A stretch of DNA of 18,421 nt, taken from contig JAGKWN010000084.1 of NCBI GenBank assembly GCA_021151805.1, positions 1 through 18,421 of the forward strand, in the 5' to 3' direction. The notes below the pieces were generated by a model. The model was not told where the DNA came from, searched no databases, and was given only the letters and a program-made list of their open reading frames with translations. The number at the start of each line of letters is the position of its first letter. Position 1 is the stretch's first letter. A program made the translations under genes and the position numbers. Origin of the DNA: Cytophagaceae bacterium (GTDB lineage: Bacteria; Bacteroidota; Bacteroidia; Cytophagales; Cytophagaceae). This document shows positions 1 through 8,035 of the stretch, piece by piece.

Positions 1-64
1 AAATAATCCTATAAATAGATTTATGAGTAAACTTAAAATAATACAATAAATAATCTTTTAAACG

Positions 65-96
65 AAAGAGGCCTGACATTGATGCCAGGCCTCTTT
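65..96. terminator. Bidirectional hairpin terminator after surE
   Basis: A perfect 11-bp inverted repeat (65-75 pairs with 86-96) encloses a 10-nt loop. The core is GC-rich (GAGGCCTG), and the arms end in A and T runs, so a U-rich tail follows the stem in both directions. It lies 29 bp beyond the surE stop and fits a Rho-independent terminator for the minus-strand series. It could equally end a plus-strand gene entering from the left: one plus frame stays open from base 2 to a TAA at 47-49, but that is too short to call a gene. Confidence 0.85.
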
Positions 97-125
97 TATA
101 TGCTGTTATTATATTTAATATTTAC

Positions 126-902
126 TCAGGGATTTAATTTCCAATCCTGATTCAACTGACCAATAATTGTATGAGCTGTTAAATCATAGGTACATGGTAC
201 CACTGATACATATCCATTAGATAGTGCCCACTCGTCGGTATCTTCTCCTTTATCTTTATTCTCAAAGCTTCCGGCCATCCAGAAATACCTGCGGCCATAC
301 GGATCAAAACGTTCATCAAACTTCTCCTCCCAGCGGGCGTGCGCCTGACGGCAGATTTTAATTCCTTTTAACGGACTGCTTCCTATCGGCGGAAAGTTAA
401 CATTCAAGGTAATACCTTTTGCCAAACCATTTGTAAGCACTTCCTGGGCAATTTGCTTTACATATTTTTTCACGTGTGAGAAATCTGCATGGGCATCGTA
501 ATCGCACAATGAAAAACCGATTGCAGGTAATCCCTCTAAAGCTGCTTCAATAGCTGCAGACATGGTGCCGGAATACAATACACTAATAGAAGAATTACTT
601 CCATGATTAATTCCACTTACTACCAAATCGGGCTTGCGACCTTTCAACACATGATGTTTGGCCAGCTTCACACAGTCTGCCGGGGTACCCGAACATTCGT
701 ATGCCTGAATTCCCGGAAACAGATCGCTCGTTTCCAAACGTAAGGTATCACCGATCGTAATGGCATGTCCCATGCCCGACTGAGGAGAATCTGGTGCTAC
801 CACCACTACCTCTCCCAATTCAGTCATTACTTCGATCAATGTTCTGATGCCGACTGAAAAAATCCCGTCATCATTACAAACTAATATTAATGGCTTAGAC
901 AT
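126..902 (-). CDS. surE: 5'-nucleotidase SurE
   Basis: SurE is a cytoplasmic metal-dependent phosphatase that removes phosphate from nucleoside 5'- (and often 3'-) monophosphates and short polyphosphates, and is linked to stationary-phase survival. At 258 residues it has the usual family length. The N-terminal NDDG (N10-G13) supplies the Asp pair D11/D12. S42 in PQSGMGH and N99 in SGINHGSN match the other two metal ligands of SurE, and SGTPADCV (71-78) is the conserved substrate-site segment. The start is ATG at 900-902, with no clear Shine-Dalgarno site. It is the last gene of the minus-strand series, 33 bp after ribBA, and is followed by the hairpin terminator at 65-96. All metal-site residues are present, so it should be active. 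Confidence 0.96.
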   Translation of the reverse strand: MSKPLILVCNDDGIFSVGIRTLIEVMTELGEVVVVAPDSPQSGMGHAITIGDTLRLETSDLFPGIQAYECSGTPADCVKLAKHHVLKGRKPDLVVSGINHGSNSSISVLYSGTMSAAIEAALEGLPAIGFSLCDYDAHADFSHVKKYVKQIAQEVLTNGLAKGITLNVNFPPIGSSPLKGIKICRQAHARWEEKFDERFDPYGRRYFWMAGSFENKDKGEDTDEWALSNGYVSVVPCTYDLTAHTIIGQLNQDWKLNP

Positions 903-935
903 AATGCTGTTTTATTAATAACTGACCGTTACAGA

Positions 936-2153
936 TCAGTCTTTCTTTAATATAGTATGCCCCATTTTATCTCTTTTTGTCTGAAGATAACGTAGGTTAT
1001 GAGGATTAGAAGCTATTTCGATAGGAACAGTTTCAGTAATCTCCAGTCCGTAGCCTGATAGCGCAGCGCGCTTAACCGGATTATTCGTAATCAGTTTTAA
1101 TTTTGAAATCTGCAGATCACGTAGAATCTGTGCACCAGTACCGTAATCACGTTGATCCATTTTGAAGCCAAGTTCTAAATTCGCTTCAACAGTATCCCTG
1201 CCTTGCTCCTGAAGTTTATAAGCCTTTAGTTTATTTAACAAACCAATGCCTCTGCCTTCCTGGTTCATGTATAGAAGAACCCCTTTACCTGCCTGCTGAA
1301 TCATGTCCATAGATTTATGCAACTGTGGACCACAATCGCATCTGCATGATCCGAATATATCACCTGTTACACATGAAGAGTGTACACGAACCAATACAGG
1401 TTCATCTTTTTCCCAAGTACCTTTAATTAAAGCAAGATGCAACTCTCCCGTACTTATTTGTCGGTATGCAATCAAGTCAAAGTCGCCAAGAGTTGTTGGC
1501 ATATCTACGCCGATCTCTCTTTTAACAAGAACTTCGTTGGCTAATCTATATTCTATTAAATCTTTGATAGAAATCAATTTCAGATTGAACTTTGTTGCAA
1601 TCTTCTTCAACTCAGGTAAACGAGCCATACTACCATCTTCGCTCATGATTTCGATCAATACACCTGCCGGTTTAAAACCAGCGAGTCTTGCCAGATCAAC
1701 TGCAGCTTCTGTATGTCCTACTCGTCTTAATACACCTTCATCTTTTGCTTTCAGTGGAAAAATATGACCTGGCCGACCTAAATCTTCCGGCTTTGTATTT
1801 GGGTCTACCAATGCCTGAATCGTCTTGGAACGATCAGAAGCAGATATACCTGTTGTACATCCATTGCCCAATAAATCAACCGAAACAGTAAATGGCGTTT
1901 CATGCGTAGCTGTATTGCTGCCAACCATCAGATCCAGCTTCAGTTCAGTGCAACGTGCTTCAGAAAGCGGCGCACAGATCAAGCCTCTGCCCTCCTTCGA
2001 CATGAAGTTGATGATCTCCGGAGTTATACATTCTGCAGCACAAACAAAATCGCCTTCGTTTTCTCTATCTTCATCGTCAACAACAATGATTACCTCTCCT
2101 TTGCGTATGGCTTCAATGGCATCTGCAATTGAATCTAATTTTATTTCTTCCAT
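936..2153 (-). CDS. ribBA: Bifunctional DHBP synthase / GTP cyclohydrolase II
   Basis: This fused enzyme makes both precursors of riboflavin: 3,4-dihydroxy-2-butanone 4-phosphate from ribulose 5-phosphate (N-terminal RibB domain, about 1-205) and the pyrimidine precursor from GTP (C-terminal RibA domain, about 210-405). In RibB the acidic metal-binding loop DDEDRENEGD spans 26-35 and GHTEAAVDLA spans 146-155. In RibA the zinc ligands are C261, C272 and C274 (SSC, then CRCDCG), followed by the NQEGRGIGL catalytic segment. Both domains keep their key residues, and 405 residues is normal. It starts 4 bp after the GT2 gene, so it is probably translated from the same mRNA. I see no FMN riboswitch in front of it and no space for one, so any flavin control would have to act elsewhere. 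Confidence 0.96.
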   Translation of the reverse strand: MEEIKLDSIADAIEAIRKGEVIIVVDDEDRENEGDFVCAAECITPEIINFMSKEGRGLICAPLSEARCTELKLDLMVGSNTATHETPFTVSVDLLGNGCTTGISASDRSKTIQALVDPNTKPEDLGRPGHIFPLKAKDEGVLRRVGHTEAAVDLARLAGFKPAGVLIEIMSEDGSMARLPELKKIATKFNLKLISIKDLIEYRLANEVLVKREIGVDMPTTLGDFDLIAYRQISTGELHLALIKGTWEKDEPVLVRVHSSCVTGDIFGSCRCDCGPQLHKSMDMIQQAGKGVLLYMNQEGRGIGLLNKLKAYKLQEQGRDTVEANLELGFKMDQRDYGTGAQILRDLQISKLKLITNNPVKRAALSGYGLEITETVPIEIASNPHNLRYLQTKRDKMGHTILKKD

Positions 2154-2157
2154 ATTA

Positions 2158-3342
2158 TTATTGATTTCTCTCTGTAGGCTTCCAGGTTGTCGTTTTTACA
2201 CCTCGGGAATAATTTACAAAGCCTACAAGCAACGCAAAATTCATGGTGTAAAAATGGGTTATAAAACGTAGTATGCGCGAATGCAATCCTATTTTTTTGA
2301 ATAATCTGTCTACCAGTACACCCAACATGGCACAAATTTGTCCGGCAAGGGTAAGTATGTAGATCTTATAACCCAAAGGCAATAGTAATAAGTTCAGTAT
2401 AAAAAGACCGATCAGTAAAAACGGTGTAATCCAGCGTATAACTTTATGCGAAATGAAACAAAACGCAATGCCAAATTTGAATGGCGACAACAGATCTAAA
2501 AAAGTGAACAGATTTTGGAAATTGCCTGCTGAGATACGCACCTTGCGTCTGAACTCTTCGGAAATTTTATTGGATACATCTTCCGTACAAATCGCACTCA
2601 ACTCATTGATGGTTTTCTTTCCCTTGCGTAATACCTGCATGGCAATAAAGAAATCATCTACCAGGCATTTCGGCGGAATCTCGACATATAGTTCGCGACG
2701 TATGGAATAACAGCCGCCAAATGCGCCAATCATAGCACCCATAGAAATGCCTTCCAGATATTTAATACGATTTTCGCGTTCCAGATATTTTTTCTCCTGA
2801 AAAGAAATACCTGTTTTCTTAAAATCAGGGTTAACAATATTGCCGCCTATTAACCCAATCTGTTTATTTTTATAATGCTTGGTTAAATGATAAATCGTAT
2901 CAATTTCAAAGAATACATTCGCATCCGTTAAAACAATAATATCTGAACCAGATTCTTTATACAGCTGATTGATGATACCGCTTTTCCCTGTACGATCATA
3001 TCGAATAAGCTTGATCTGCGGAAATTTCGACATCATGCTTTTTACAATAGAATCTGTCTGATCCGTCGATGCATCTGAACCTATGTATACATGAATTTTT
3101 TCAAGCGGATAATTGGTTTCGAATAAAGAAAGGATCTTTTGTTCAATCACTTTTTCTTCATTATAAACAGCCATTAAGATATCTACTTCCGGCAAATCTC
3201 CATCGGTTAAATCCCAGATGAATTGATTTTGTTTTTTTTTACGGCCTAAAACTTCAAGAATTTTGGGAAACAATACATAACTATGAAATACCAGAAAAAT
3301 GGCAAGCCAAAAAAGAATCTGAAGAACAAGCAATAGAAGCAT
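2158..3342 (-). CDS. Membrane glycosyltransferase, family 2 (GT-A)
   Basis: This is an inner-membrane processive-type GT2 enzyme of 394 residues that probably adds a sugar from a nucleotide-sugar donor to a lipid-linked or growing glycan. An N-terminal helix (about 1-28) anchors a cytosolic GT-A domain. ILMAVYNEE (55-63) opens the nucleotide-binding fold, and GSDASTDQT (88-96) and the metal-binding TDAN (139-142) follow. D229/D230, E254/D255 and RRKVR (265-269) sit where the acceptor-side acidic residues and QxxRW-like motif lie in this family. Three to four hydrophobic helices fill about 290-380. Donor and product cannot be read from sequence. It lies between a GT4 gene and ribBA with short gaps, so it likely works with the two GT4 enzymes on one surface glycan. 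Confidence 0.85.
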   Translation of the reverse strand: MLLLLVLQILFWLAIFLVFHSYVLFPKILEVLGRKKKQNQFIWDLTDGDLPEVDILMAVYNEEKVIEQKILSLFETNYPLEKIHVYIGSDASTDQTDSIVKSMMSKFPQIKLIRYDRTGKSGIINQLYKESGSDIIVLTDANVFFEIDTIYHLTKHYKNKQIGLIGGNIVNPDFKKTGISFQEKKYLERENRIKYLEGISMGAMIGAFGGCYSIRRELYVEIPPKCLVDDFFIAMQVLRKGKKTINELSAICTEDVSNKISEEFRRKVRISAGNFQNLFTFLDLLSPFKFGIAFCFISHKVIRWITPFLLIGLFILNLLLLPLGYKIYILTLAGQICAMLGVLVDRLFKKIGLHSRILRFITHFYTMNFALLVGFVNYSRGVKTTTWKPTERNQ

Positions 3343-3372
3343 TAATTATTGAGAAACAATTACTGTATTGTA

Positions 3373-4569
3373 TTATTTTAACCGCCGGTATAATGAAATG
3401 AGATTGTCTACTAAATTTTCCCAATTGTATTTTTCCATCGCCAGTTTTGCTGCTTGCTGGCCAATAGCTTGGGTCATTTCAGGATCTTTTAATAAAGAAA
3501 CGATCGCTGCGATCCACTCTTCGGGAGTGTCGGCAATAACAATATTGTTCTTATTGGAATATTCAACTCCTTCAGCACCAACCGTTGTGGCCAGTATACA
3601 TTTGCCCACAGCCATCCCTTCAACAACTTTCAGCCTCATTCCGCCACCGGAAAGCAAAGGTACGATGAAAATCTCATACTTCTGAAGGTATTCTACAGCA
3701 TCAGGCACCAATCCATGAATTTCAACGGAAGTATCATCCAGATAATAATACTTTTCAGGCATTGCCTTGCCCGCGATGTGCAATATGATCTCCGGAATAT
3801 TGTTTTTAACTTCCGGCCAGATCATATCTAAAAACCAATCCAAACCCTGCTGGTTTGGCATCCAGTCCATTCCGGCCAGAAAACAAAGTGTGCCCGGTGT
3901 TGTTTTACTAAAATCCGGCTGGAACTTACTGAGATTTGCCCCAGCATTGACCGTTACCAATTCTCCTTTAAAACCTTGTTTCTGATAATACTCCTTGTCA
4001 CGGGATGTAATTGCTGCAATAGCATCAACCCCATGCATGGTCGTATTTTCAAATTGTTTGATTTTTTCAGACAACAAATTGAAATACCATTTTTTCAGCG
4101 GATTTATTTCATTGAGCGCCATGCGCTGCCAGATCTCATGCTCAATATTATGCGAGCGAAGCACTATTTTGGCGGATGAATGTTTGCGCAATACAGGAAG
4201 GTACAATGCCATATAACTACCTTCCAGCTGAATAATATCAAATGTGGTTTCAGAGAGAAGCTTTTTTAAAGCTTCTTCAAATTCTACAGACTTAAAACGT
4301 TTGACATTATAAGGCATTTTTGAAAAAACGCCCCAGAACAACCCAAGTGGCTTTATGGATGTATCAATATCCACACTCACTACTTCTGCAAGCGATTGCA
4401 AAGGAGCAGGATCCTGGTGATGCTTTTTGGTGTTTAGGGAAGCGAGTGTAACCTTATGCCCTGCCTTGTTTAAATAATAGGTAACATGATATGAAGCAAT
4501 ATTACCGCCATCAGTTAAAGGAAAAGGTATTCTATTGGTAATTTGTAAAATTCGTAGAGGGGAATCCAT
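3373..4569 (-). CDS. Glycosyltransferase, GT4/GT-B type
   Basis: A 398-residue cytoplasmic or membrane-peripheral GT-B enzyme. The N-terminal Rossmann half begins with RILQITNRIPFPLTDGG (about 6-22), the donor/acceptor cleft entry typical of GT4-like proteins. The C-terminal half holds the nucleotide-sugar site SGGGMRLKVVEGMAVGK (about 307-323), in which only the second Glu of the usual EX7E pair is present, as in many members of this subgroup. No signal peptide or membrane helix is evident. The ATG start lies 4 bp after the stop of the preceding GT4 gene, inside a 12-bp palindrome (4563-4574) that spans both the start and the stop and may be chance. The sugar transferred is unknown. Its partners are probably the adjacent GT4 and GT2 enzymes. 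Confidence 0.85.
   Translation of the reverse strand: MDSPLRILQITNRIPFPLTDGGNIASYHVTYYLNKAGHKVTLASLNTKKHHQDPAPLQSLAEVVSVDIDTSIKPLGLFWGVFSKMPYNVKRFKSVEFEEALKKLLSETTFDIIQLEGSYMALYLPVLRKHSSAKIVLRSHNIEHEIWQRMALNEINPLKKWYFNLLSEKIKQFENTTMHGVDAIAAITSRDKEYYQKQGFKGELVTVNAGANLSKFQPDFSKTTPGTLCFLAGMDWMPNQQGLDWFLDMIWPEVKNNIPEIILHIAGKAMPEKYYYLDDTSVEIHGLVPDAVEYLQKYEIFIVPLLSGGGMRLKVVEGMAVGKCILATTVGAEGVEYSNKNNIVIADTPEEWIAAIVSLLKDPEMTQAIGQQAAKLAMEKYNWENLVDNLISLYRRLK
4256..4276. repeat. 9-bp inverted repeat inside GT4 gene
   Basis: Positions 4256-4264 pair perfectly with 4268-4276 around a TTT loop. It lies within coding sequence. It is AT-rich and of a length that could arise by chance in a window this size, so it is recorded only as the weakest member of the set of intragenic hairpins. 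Confidence 0.35.
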
Positions 4570-4573
4570 GGAT

Positions 4574-5698
4574 TTATGCCATCATTTTTTCAAAACTTGC
4601 CCAAAGTAATTCTGCTGTTTTATCCCAGGAGAATTTCTGGCGCTGAACGCGTGCAGCCTCAAGCAGTTTTTCTCTGATATGCGGCACTTTGTATATCTGG
4701 ATCATGGCATTTGCAATAGCATCTGCCGAATCAGGATTTACAAACAAAGCAGCCTGGCCCGCCACTTCAGGAAGAGAAGTAGTATTGGAAGTAATAATCG
4801 GTACTTCACAGTTCATGGCTTCCAGTAACGGAATGCCAAAACCTTCAAAATACGGAACAAATGTCAAAGCATTGGCTGAAGCCATGATCTTGGCCAGTTC
4901 CGGTGTTTTTACGTGTCCTAAAAAATGGATATCGTGTCTGTATATTAATGTGTGATATAACGATTGAATATCTTTATTGCTCCACATCGCATTACCAATC
5001 AACAGTAACTTCATGTCGCAGCTGGTCATTTTTTTAAAAACATCAAATGCCCGCATCAGATTCAAAATATTCTTGCGCGGATGCATGGAGCCTATGTATA
5101 GGAAGAATTGTCTGCCGGCAGCATATTTATAGCGCACTTTTACGCTGTCTGCTTCACTGATCGGTTTAAACAAATCATTGCAGCCGTTGTATACCACATC
5201 AATTTTTTCTAAAGGAATGGTATAGATTTGTGCGATATCTTCTTTTGAAAATTGAGAAACTGTTGCCAGACGCGTTGCCTTTCGGGCAAATTTAGGCATG
5301 TTCTTTTTATAATATTTTGCAATTGAAGCCGGTAAATCTTTGGGTCTGTGTTCAAAATTAATATCATGAATCACATTCAGAGTCTTTACATTCGTTGATT
5401 TGCAAATATACCCGTCGGGTGAAATAAAGGCATCTGCTTTTACTTTCTTCAGCATAAATGGTATGCTCCATTCAAAAAACATATGCCAAAGAATCGGATG
5501 CCTGGATTGCGGCACCAGCACATGAGGAACTACATTCTTACCAAATATAAATTTATCACTGTAAGGTCTGTCAAAGAAAAAATGAAATGTATGCTGCGGG
5601 TTATTCTGAGTGATACGCTTCAATGTCTCGTACGTAAACCATCCGATACCTTCAAGGCGATCTTCTAATAACAAACGTGTATTTACAGCTATATTCAA
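4574..5698 (-). CDS. Glycosyltransferase family 4
   Basis: A 374-residue retaining GT-B glycosyltransferase. YIGSMHPRKN (about 200-210) is the characteristic linker segment before the C-terminal Rossmann domain, and EGFGIPLLE (E285-E293) gives the full EX7E motif that binds the nucleotide-sugar donor. SLPEVAG follows, as in mannosyl- and rhamnosyl-transferase-like members. The only workable start is TTG at 5696-5698: an in-frame TAA lies a few codons upstream, and the residues from MNIAVNTRLLL onward match the usual N-terminus of this group. A purine-rich GAAAGAAAA directly in front may serve as ribosome binding site. It follows dnaG by 24 bp. The TTG start suggests modest translation or coupling to dnaG. 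The exact sugar is unknown. Confidence 0.87.
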   Translation of the reverse strand: MNIAVNTRLLLEDRLEGIGWFTYETLKRITQNNPQHTFHFFFDRPYSDKFIFGKNVVPHVLVPQSRHPILWHMFFEWSIPFMLKKVKADAFISPDGYICKSTNVKTLNVIHDINFEHRPKDLPASIAKYYKKNMPKFARKATRLATVSQFSKEDIAQIYTIPLEKIDVVYNGCNDLFKPISEADSVKVRYKYAAGRQFFLYIGSMHPRKNILNLMRAFDVFKKMTSCDMKLLLIGNAMWSNKDIQSLYHTLIYRHDIHFLGHVKTPELAKIMASANALTFVPYFEGFGIPLLEAMNCEVPIITSNTTSLPEVAGQAALFVNPDSADAIANAMIQIYKVPHIREKLLEAARVQRQKFSWDKTAELLWASFEKMMA

Positions 5699-5722
5699 TT
5701 TTCTTTCAGTTTAACATCCAAA

Positions 5723-7681
5723 TTACAACTTAGGTATTACAGTACCAAGAGTCTTGTCAATTTCTCCCAAAATAGATTTCAATTGTGTATGAATCAATAA
5801 AAGCTCATCTATTTCAGAATCACTGTTATTAGAAACCATTAATTTCATGTTATCCTCAATCATACATCTAAGAACAGCACGCTTAAGTCTTAATACGGTT
5901 CTTGGCACTACAGTGTTTAATACATCTGCATCTTTAGGTATATCTATCTGGAATTTCTCCCAGTTTTCACTTACATGAAATTTTGTAGAAAGTAGATCAA
6001 TAGCTGCATCCCGAACATATTGCGGCTGCTCCTGCTGTATGAAATACGTATGAATTACTTGTTCTCCCTGTTGTCTTAACTGAATGATATGTTTGAAAAT
6101 ATAATCGTAAGCCGGATTCTTAAATTCAACATCCTGTAATTCATGAATTAAATAATCTGACAATGGTAAATTTTCTTCCATGCTGGATGAAGCAAAGTTG
6201 AGCAGGTATCTCATCATATCCCGCTCATGCATTTTCAACGATTCCTCTTCCAGGCTAAGCTTGACAATATCTTCAGGCAATTCAATCTCCTGAATTGGCG
6301 GTAATTCCTGATAGGCATTTCTGTCAGCTTCCCATTTTTTTGATTCCTGCTGTCCTTTCTGGATCGCTTTCTTATTGTATTCAGAAATCAGGATCTGCTC
6401 ATCAATTTCAAGTAATTTGCTGCATTCTCTAAAGAACACAGAGCGTTTGATTGCATCCGGAACTTTTGAGATACTTTCAACAATATCCTTGATTACATCG
6501 GCACGTTTGATCGGGTCACTGCCAATTTCCTTTAAACTGATTTCGGTTTTAAAGGAAATAAAATCACGTTTGTGCTTTTTTATGTACTCTTTAAAACTTG
6601 TCGGACCAATTTTCTGCACGTAACTATCCGGGTCTTCTCCTTCCGGGAAAACAACGATAGACACGTTCATATCCTGTTGCAGGATCAGGTCAACCCCGCG
6701 CAGTGAGGCTTTCAGACCGGCCGCATCACCATCATACAAAATTGTAATGTTTGGTGTATAGCGTTTTACCAGTTTAATCTGGTCTTCCGTTAAAGATGTT
6801 CCGCTTGATGCCACTACATTCTCTACACCAGACTGGTGTAGAGAAATAACATCGGTATAGCCTTCAACAAGCAAGCATTCTTCTTCTTTGCGGATTGCCT
6901 GTTTTGCCTGAAACAAACCATATAGAATTTTACTCTTGTGGTAGATCGCAGATTCTATCGAATTAAGGTATTTTGCCTGCGTTTTGTCGGTCTTTAAAAT
7001 ACGCGCACCGAAAGCGGTAACACGCCCCGCTACATTGTGAATCGGGAACATAACCCGACCTCTGAAACGGTCGAAGTATTTTTTCTGACTACCATCATTG
7101 GCGTTGTCACGCTCGATAGAGAGACCTGTTTTGGTTAAAAATTCGACCTTATATCCTTTTGCAATAGCGTCTGCTGTGAAGCCATCCCACTGATCGTGAC
7201 TATAGCCCAGCTCAAACTTCTTAATGGTTTCTTCTCTAAAACCCCGCTCTTTGAAGTAGCTTAATCCTATGGCTTTACCATCTTCGGAATTCCATAACTG
7301 ATCAATGTAGTATTGGCTGGCATAATTGGTAACAACCAGCATCGAATCCTTCTCGGTCTGCTCTAAATTCTGGCCTTCAGAAAGCTCTTCTTCTTTAATT
7401 TCTATGTTGTATTTTTTAGCCATATAAGCCATGGCTTCAACATAGGAAGCACCTTCGTGCTCCATTACAAACTGGATGGCATCGCCGCCTTTCCCGCAGC
7501 CAAAACATTTATAAATTCCTTTGGCAGGTGTTACCGTAAAGGAAGGTGTTTTTTCGTTGTGAAACGGACAGCAACCGCTATAATAATGGCCTTTGCGTTT
7601 TAAAGAAACGAAATCACTGATCACCTCGACAACGTCGATGGCCTGGTGAATCTGATCAATTGTATCTTTTGTTAAACGCAC
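5723..7681 (-). CDS. dnaG: DNA primase DnaG
   Basis: DnaG lays down the RNA primers for lagging-strand DNA synthesis together with the replicative helicase. At 652 residues it has the normal length. The N-terminal CHC2 zinc ribbon uses C38, H41, C59 and C62. The RNA-polymerase core includes RFRGRVMFPI. The TOPRIM catalytic centre has E273 (VEGYTDV) and the DGD pair D317/D319, all conserved. The last ~160 residues form the helicase-binding region, which is always divergent. The start is GTG at 7679-7681; the following residues RLTKDTIDQI match the family N-terminus, so an upstream start is unnecessary. It heads the minus-strand series and faces mrp across a 354-bp gap. Two long inverted repeats (6525-6559 and 6819-6845) sit inside the gene. 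Confidence 0.97.
   Translation of the reverse strand: MRLTKDTIDQIHQAIDVVEVISDFVSLKRKGHYYSGCCPFHNEKTPSFTVTPAKGIYKCFGCGKGGDAIQFVMEHEGASYVEAMAYMAKKYNIEIKEEELSEGQNLEQTEKDSMLVVTNYASQYYIDQLWNSEDGKAIGLSYFKERGFREETIKKFELGYSHDQWDGFTADAIAKGYKVEFLTKTGLSIERDNANDGSQKKYFDRFRGRVMFPIHNVAGRVTAFGARILKTDKTQAKYLNSIESAIYHKSKILYGLFQAKQAIRKEEECLLVEGYTDVISLHQSGVENVVASSGTSLTEDQIKLVKRYTPNITILYDGDAAGLKASLRGVDLILQQDMNVSIVVFPEGEDPDSYVQKIGPTSFKEYIKKHKRDFISFKTEISLKEIGSDPIKRADVIKDIVESISKVPDAIKRSVFFRECSKLLEIDEQILISEYNKKAIQKGQQESKKWEADRNAYQELPPIQEIELPEDIVKLSLEEESLKMHERDMMRYLLNFASSSMEENLPLSDYLIHELQDVEFKNPAYDYIFKHIIQLRQQGEQVIHTYFIQQEQPQYVRDAAIDLLSTKFHVSENWEKFQIDIPKDADVLNTVVPRTVLRLKRAVLRCMIEDNMKLMVSNNSDSEIDELLLIHTQLKSILGEIDKTLGTVIPKL
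6525..6559. repeat. 12-bp perfect inverted repeat in dnaG
   Basis: Positions 6525-6536 are the exact reverse complement of 6548-6559, with an 11-nt loop. The repeat lies within dnaG codons for about residues 375-386, just after the TOPRIM domain. It has no T tract and no relation in sequence to the other hairpins listed here. Confidence 0.8.
6819..6845. repeat. 12-bp perfect inverted repeat with 3-nt loop in dnaG
   Basis: Positions 6819-6830 are the exact reverse complement of 6834-6845, separated only by GAC. The repeat falls in the dnaG codons for about residues 279-287 (SLHQSGVEN), a conserved stretch right after the catalytic Glu of the TOPRIM domain. In mRNA it would form a very stable tight hairpin. 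Confidence 0.85.
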
Positions 7682-8035
7682 TGCTTATTATGATTTTTAT
7701 CGTAAAACTATTTTGTACTTTCAGACTATATAACACAGTTTTGGGGCAATAAGTTATATTTGTCCACCTGCAAAGGTCTTGTATTAAGTCCAAATTCCCC
7801 CTTTGATTCCCTTTGTAGTTATATGAAGTTATTAACATTTCATTGTTGACTTCCTCTTATTAAAAATAGCAGCTTGGCTGAAGACTACAACTGGCGGAAC
7901 TTGTATGAAGAATCAGTTGTTTGTTCACTCAAAGGCAGATTCTGTTTTCAGGATTGTTTTGTTCTATTTACTAGGCTCTGATACTAGTTTCTGCCCTCTA
8001 AATTGATTAAATTGCATAAAATACCTGTTAATAAA
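7682..8035. other. Divergent intergenic region between dnaG and mrp
   Basis: 354 bp without a credible gene; the small open frames here lack family features. It must hold the promoters for the leftward dnaG series and the rightward mrp series. I looked for the Bacteroidota pattern (TTTG, about 19 bp, TAnnTTTG) on both strands and found only partial matches, so none is called. A 7-bp inverted repeat (7887-7893 with 7914-7920, 20-nt spacer) is within chance expectation. Both flanking genes are housekeeping. Confidence 0.6.

Noticed and set aside
1..64. Possible end of a plus-strand gene entering from the left
   Set aside because: Only about 16 codons are visible before a TAA at 47-49; the sequence is too short and AT-rich to judge.
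1303..1767. 154-codon open frame opposite ribBA
   Set aside because: It lies wholly antisense to the conserved ribBA coding sequence, and its translation shows no family features.
6137..6150. 14-bp palindromes (here and at 15759-15772) and several 12-bp ones
   Set aside because: Their number matches random expectation for 18 kb, and all are inside coding sequence.
7656..7838. Small minus-strand frame in front of dnaG
   Set aside because: It overlaps the dnaG start in another frame and has no recognisable features.
8003..8035. Upstream TTG start for mrp
   Set aside because: The ATG at 8036 gives the normal family N-terminus; the extra 11 residues look like translated leader.
7682..8035. Bacteroidota-type promoters for dnaG and mrp
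   Set aside because: Only partial matches to TTTG/TAnnTTTG at wrong spacing were found, so no site is called.
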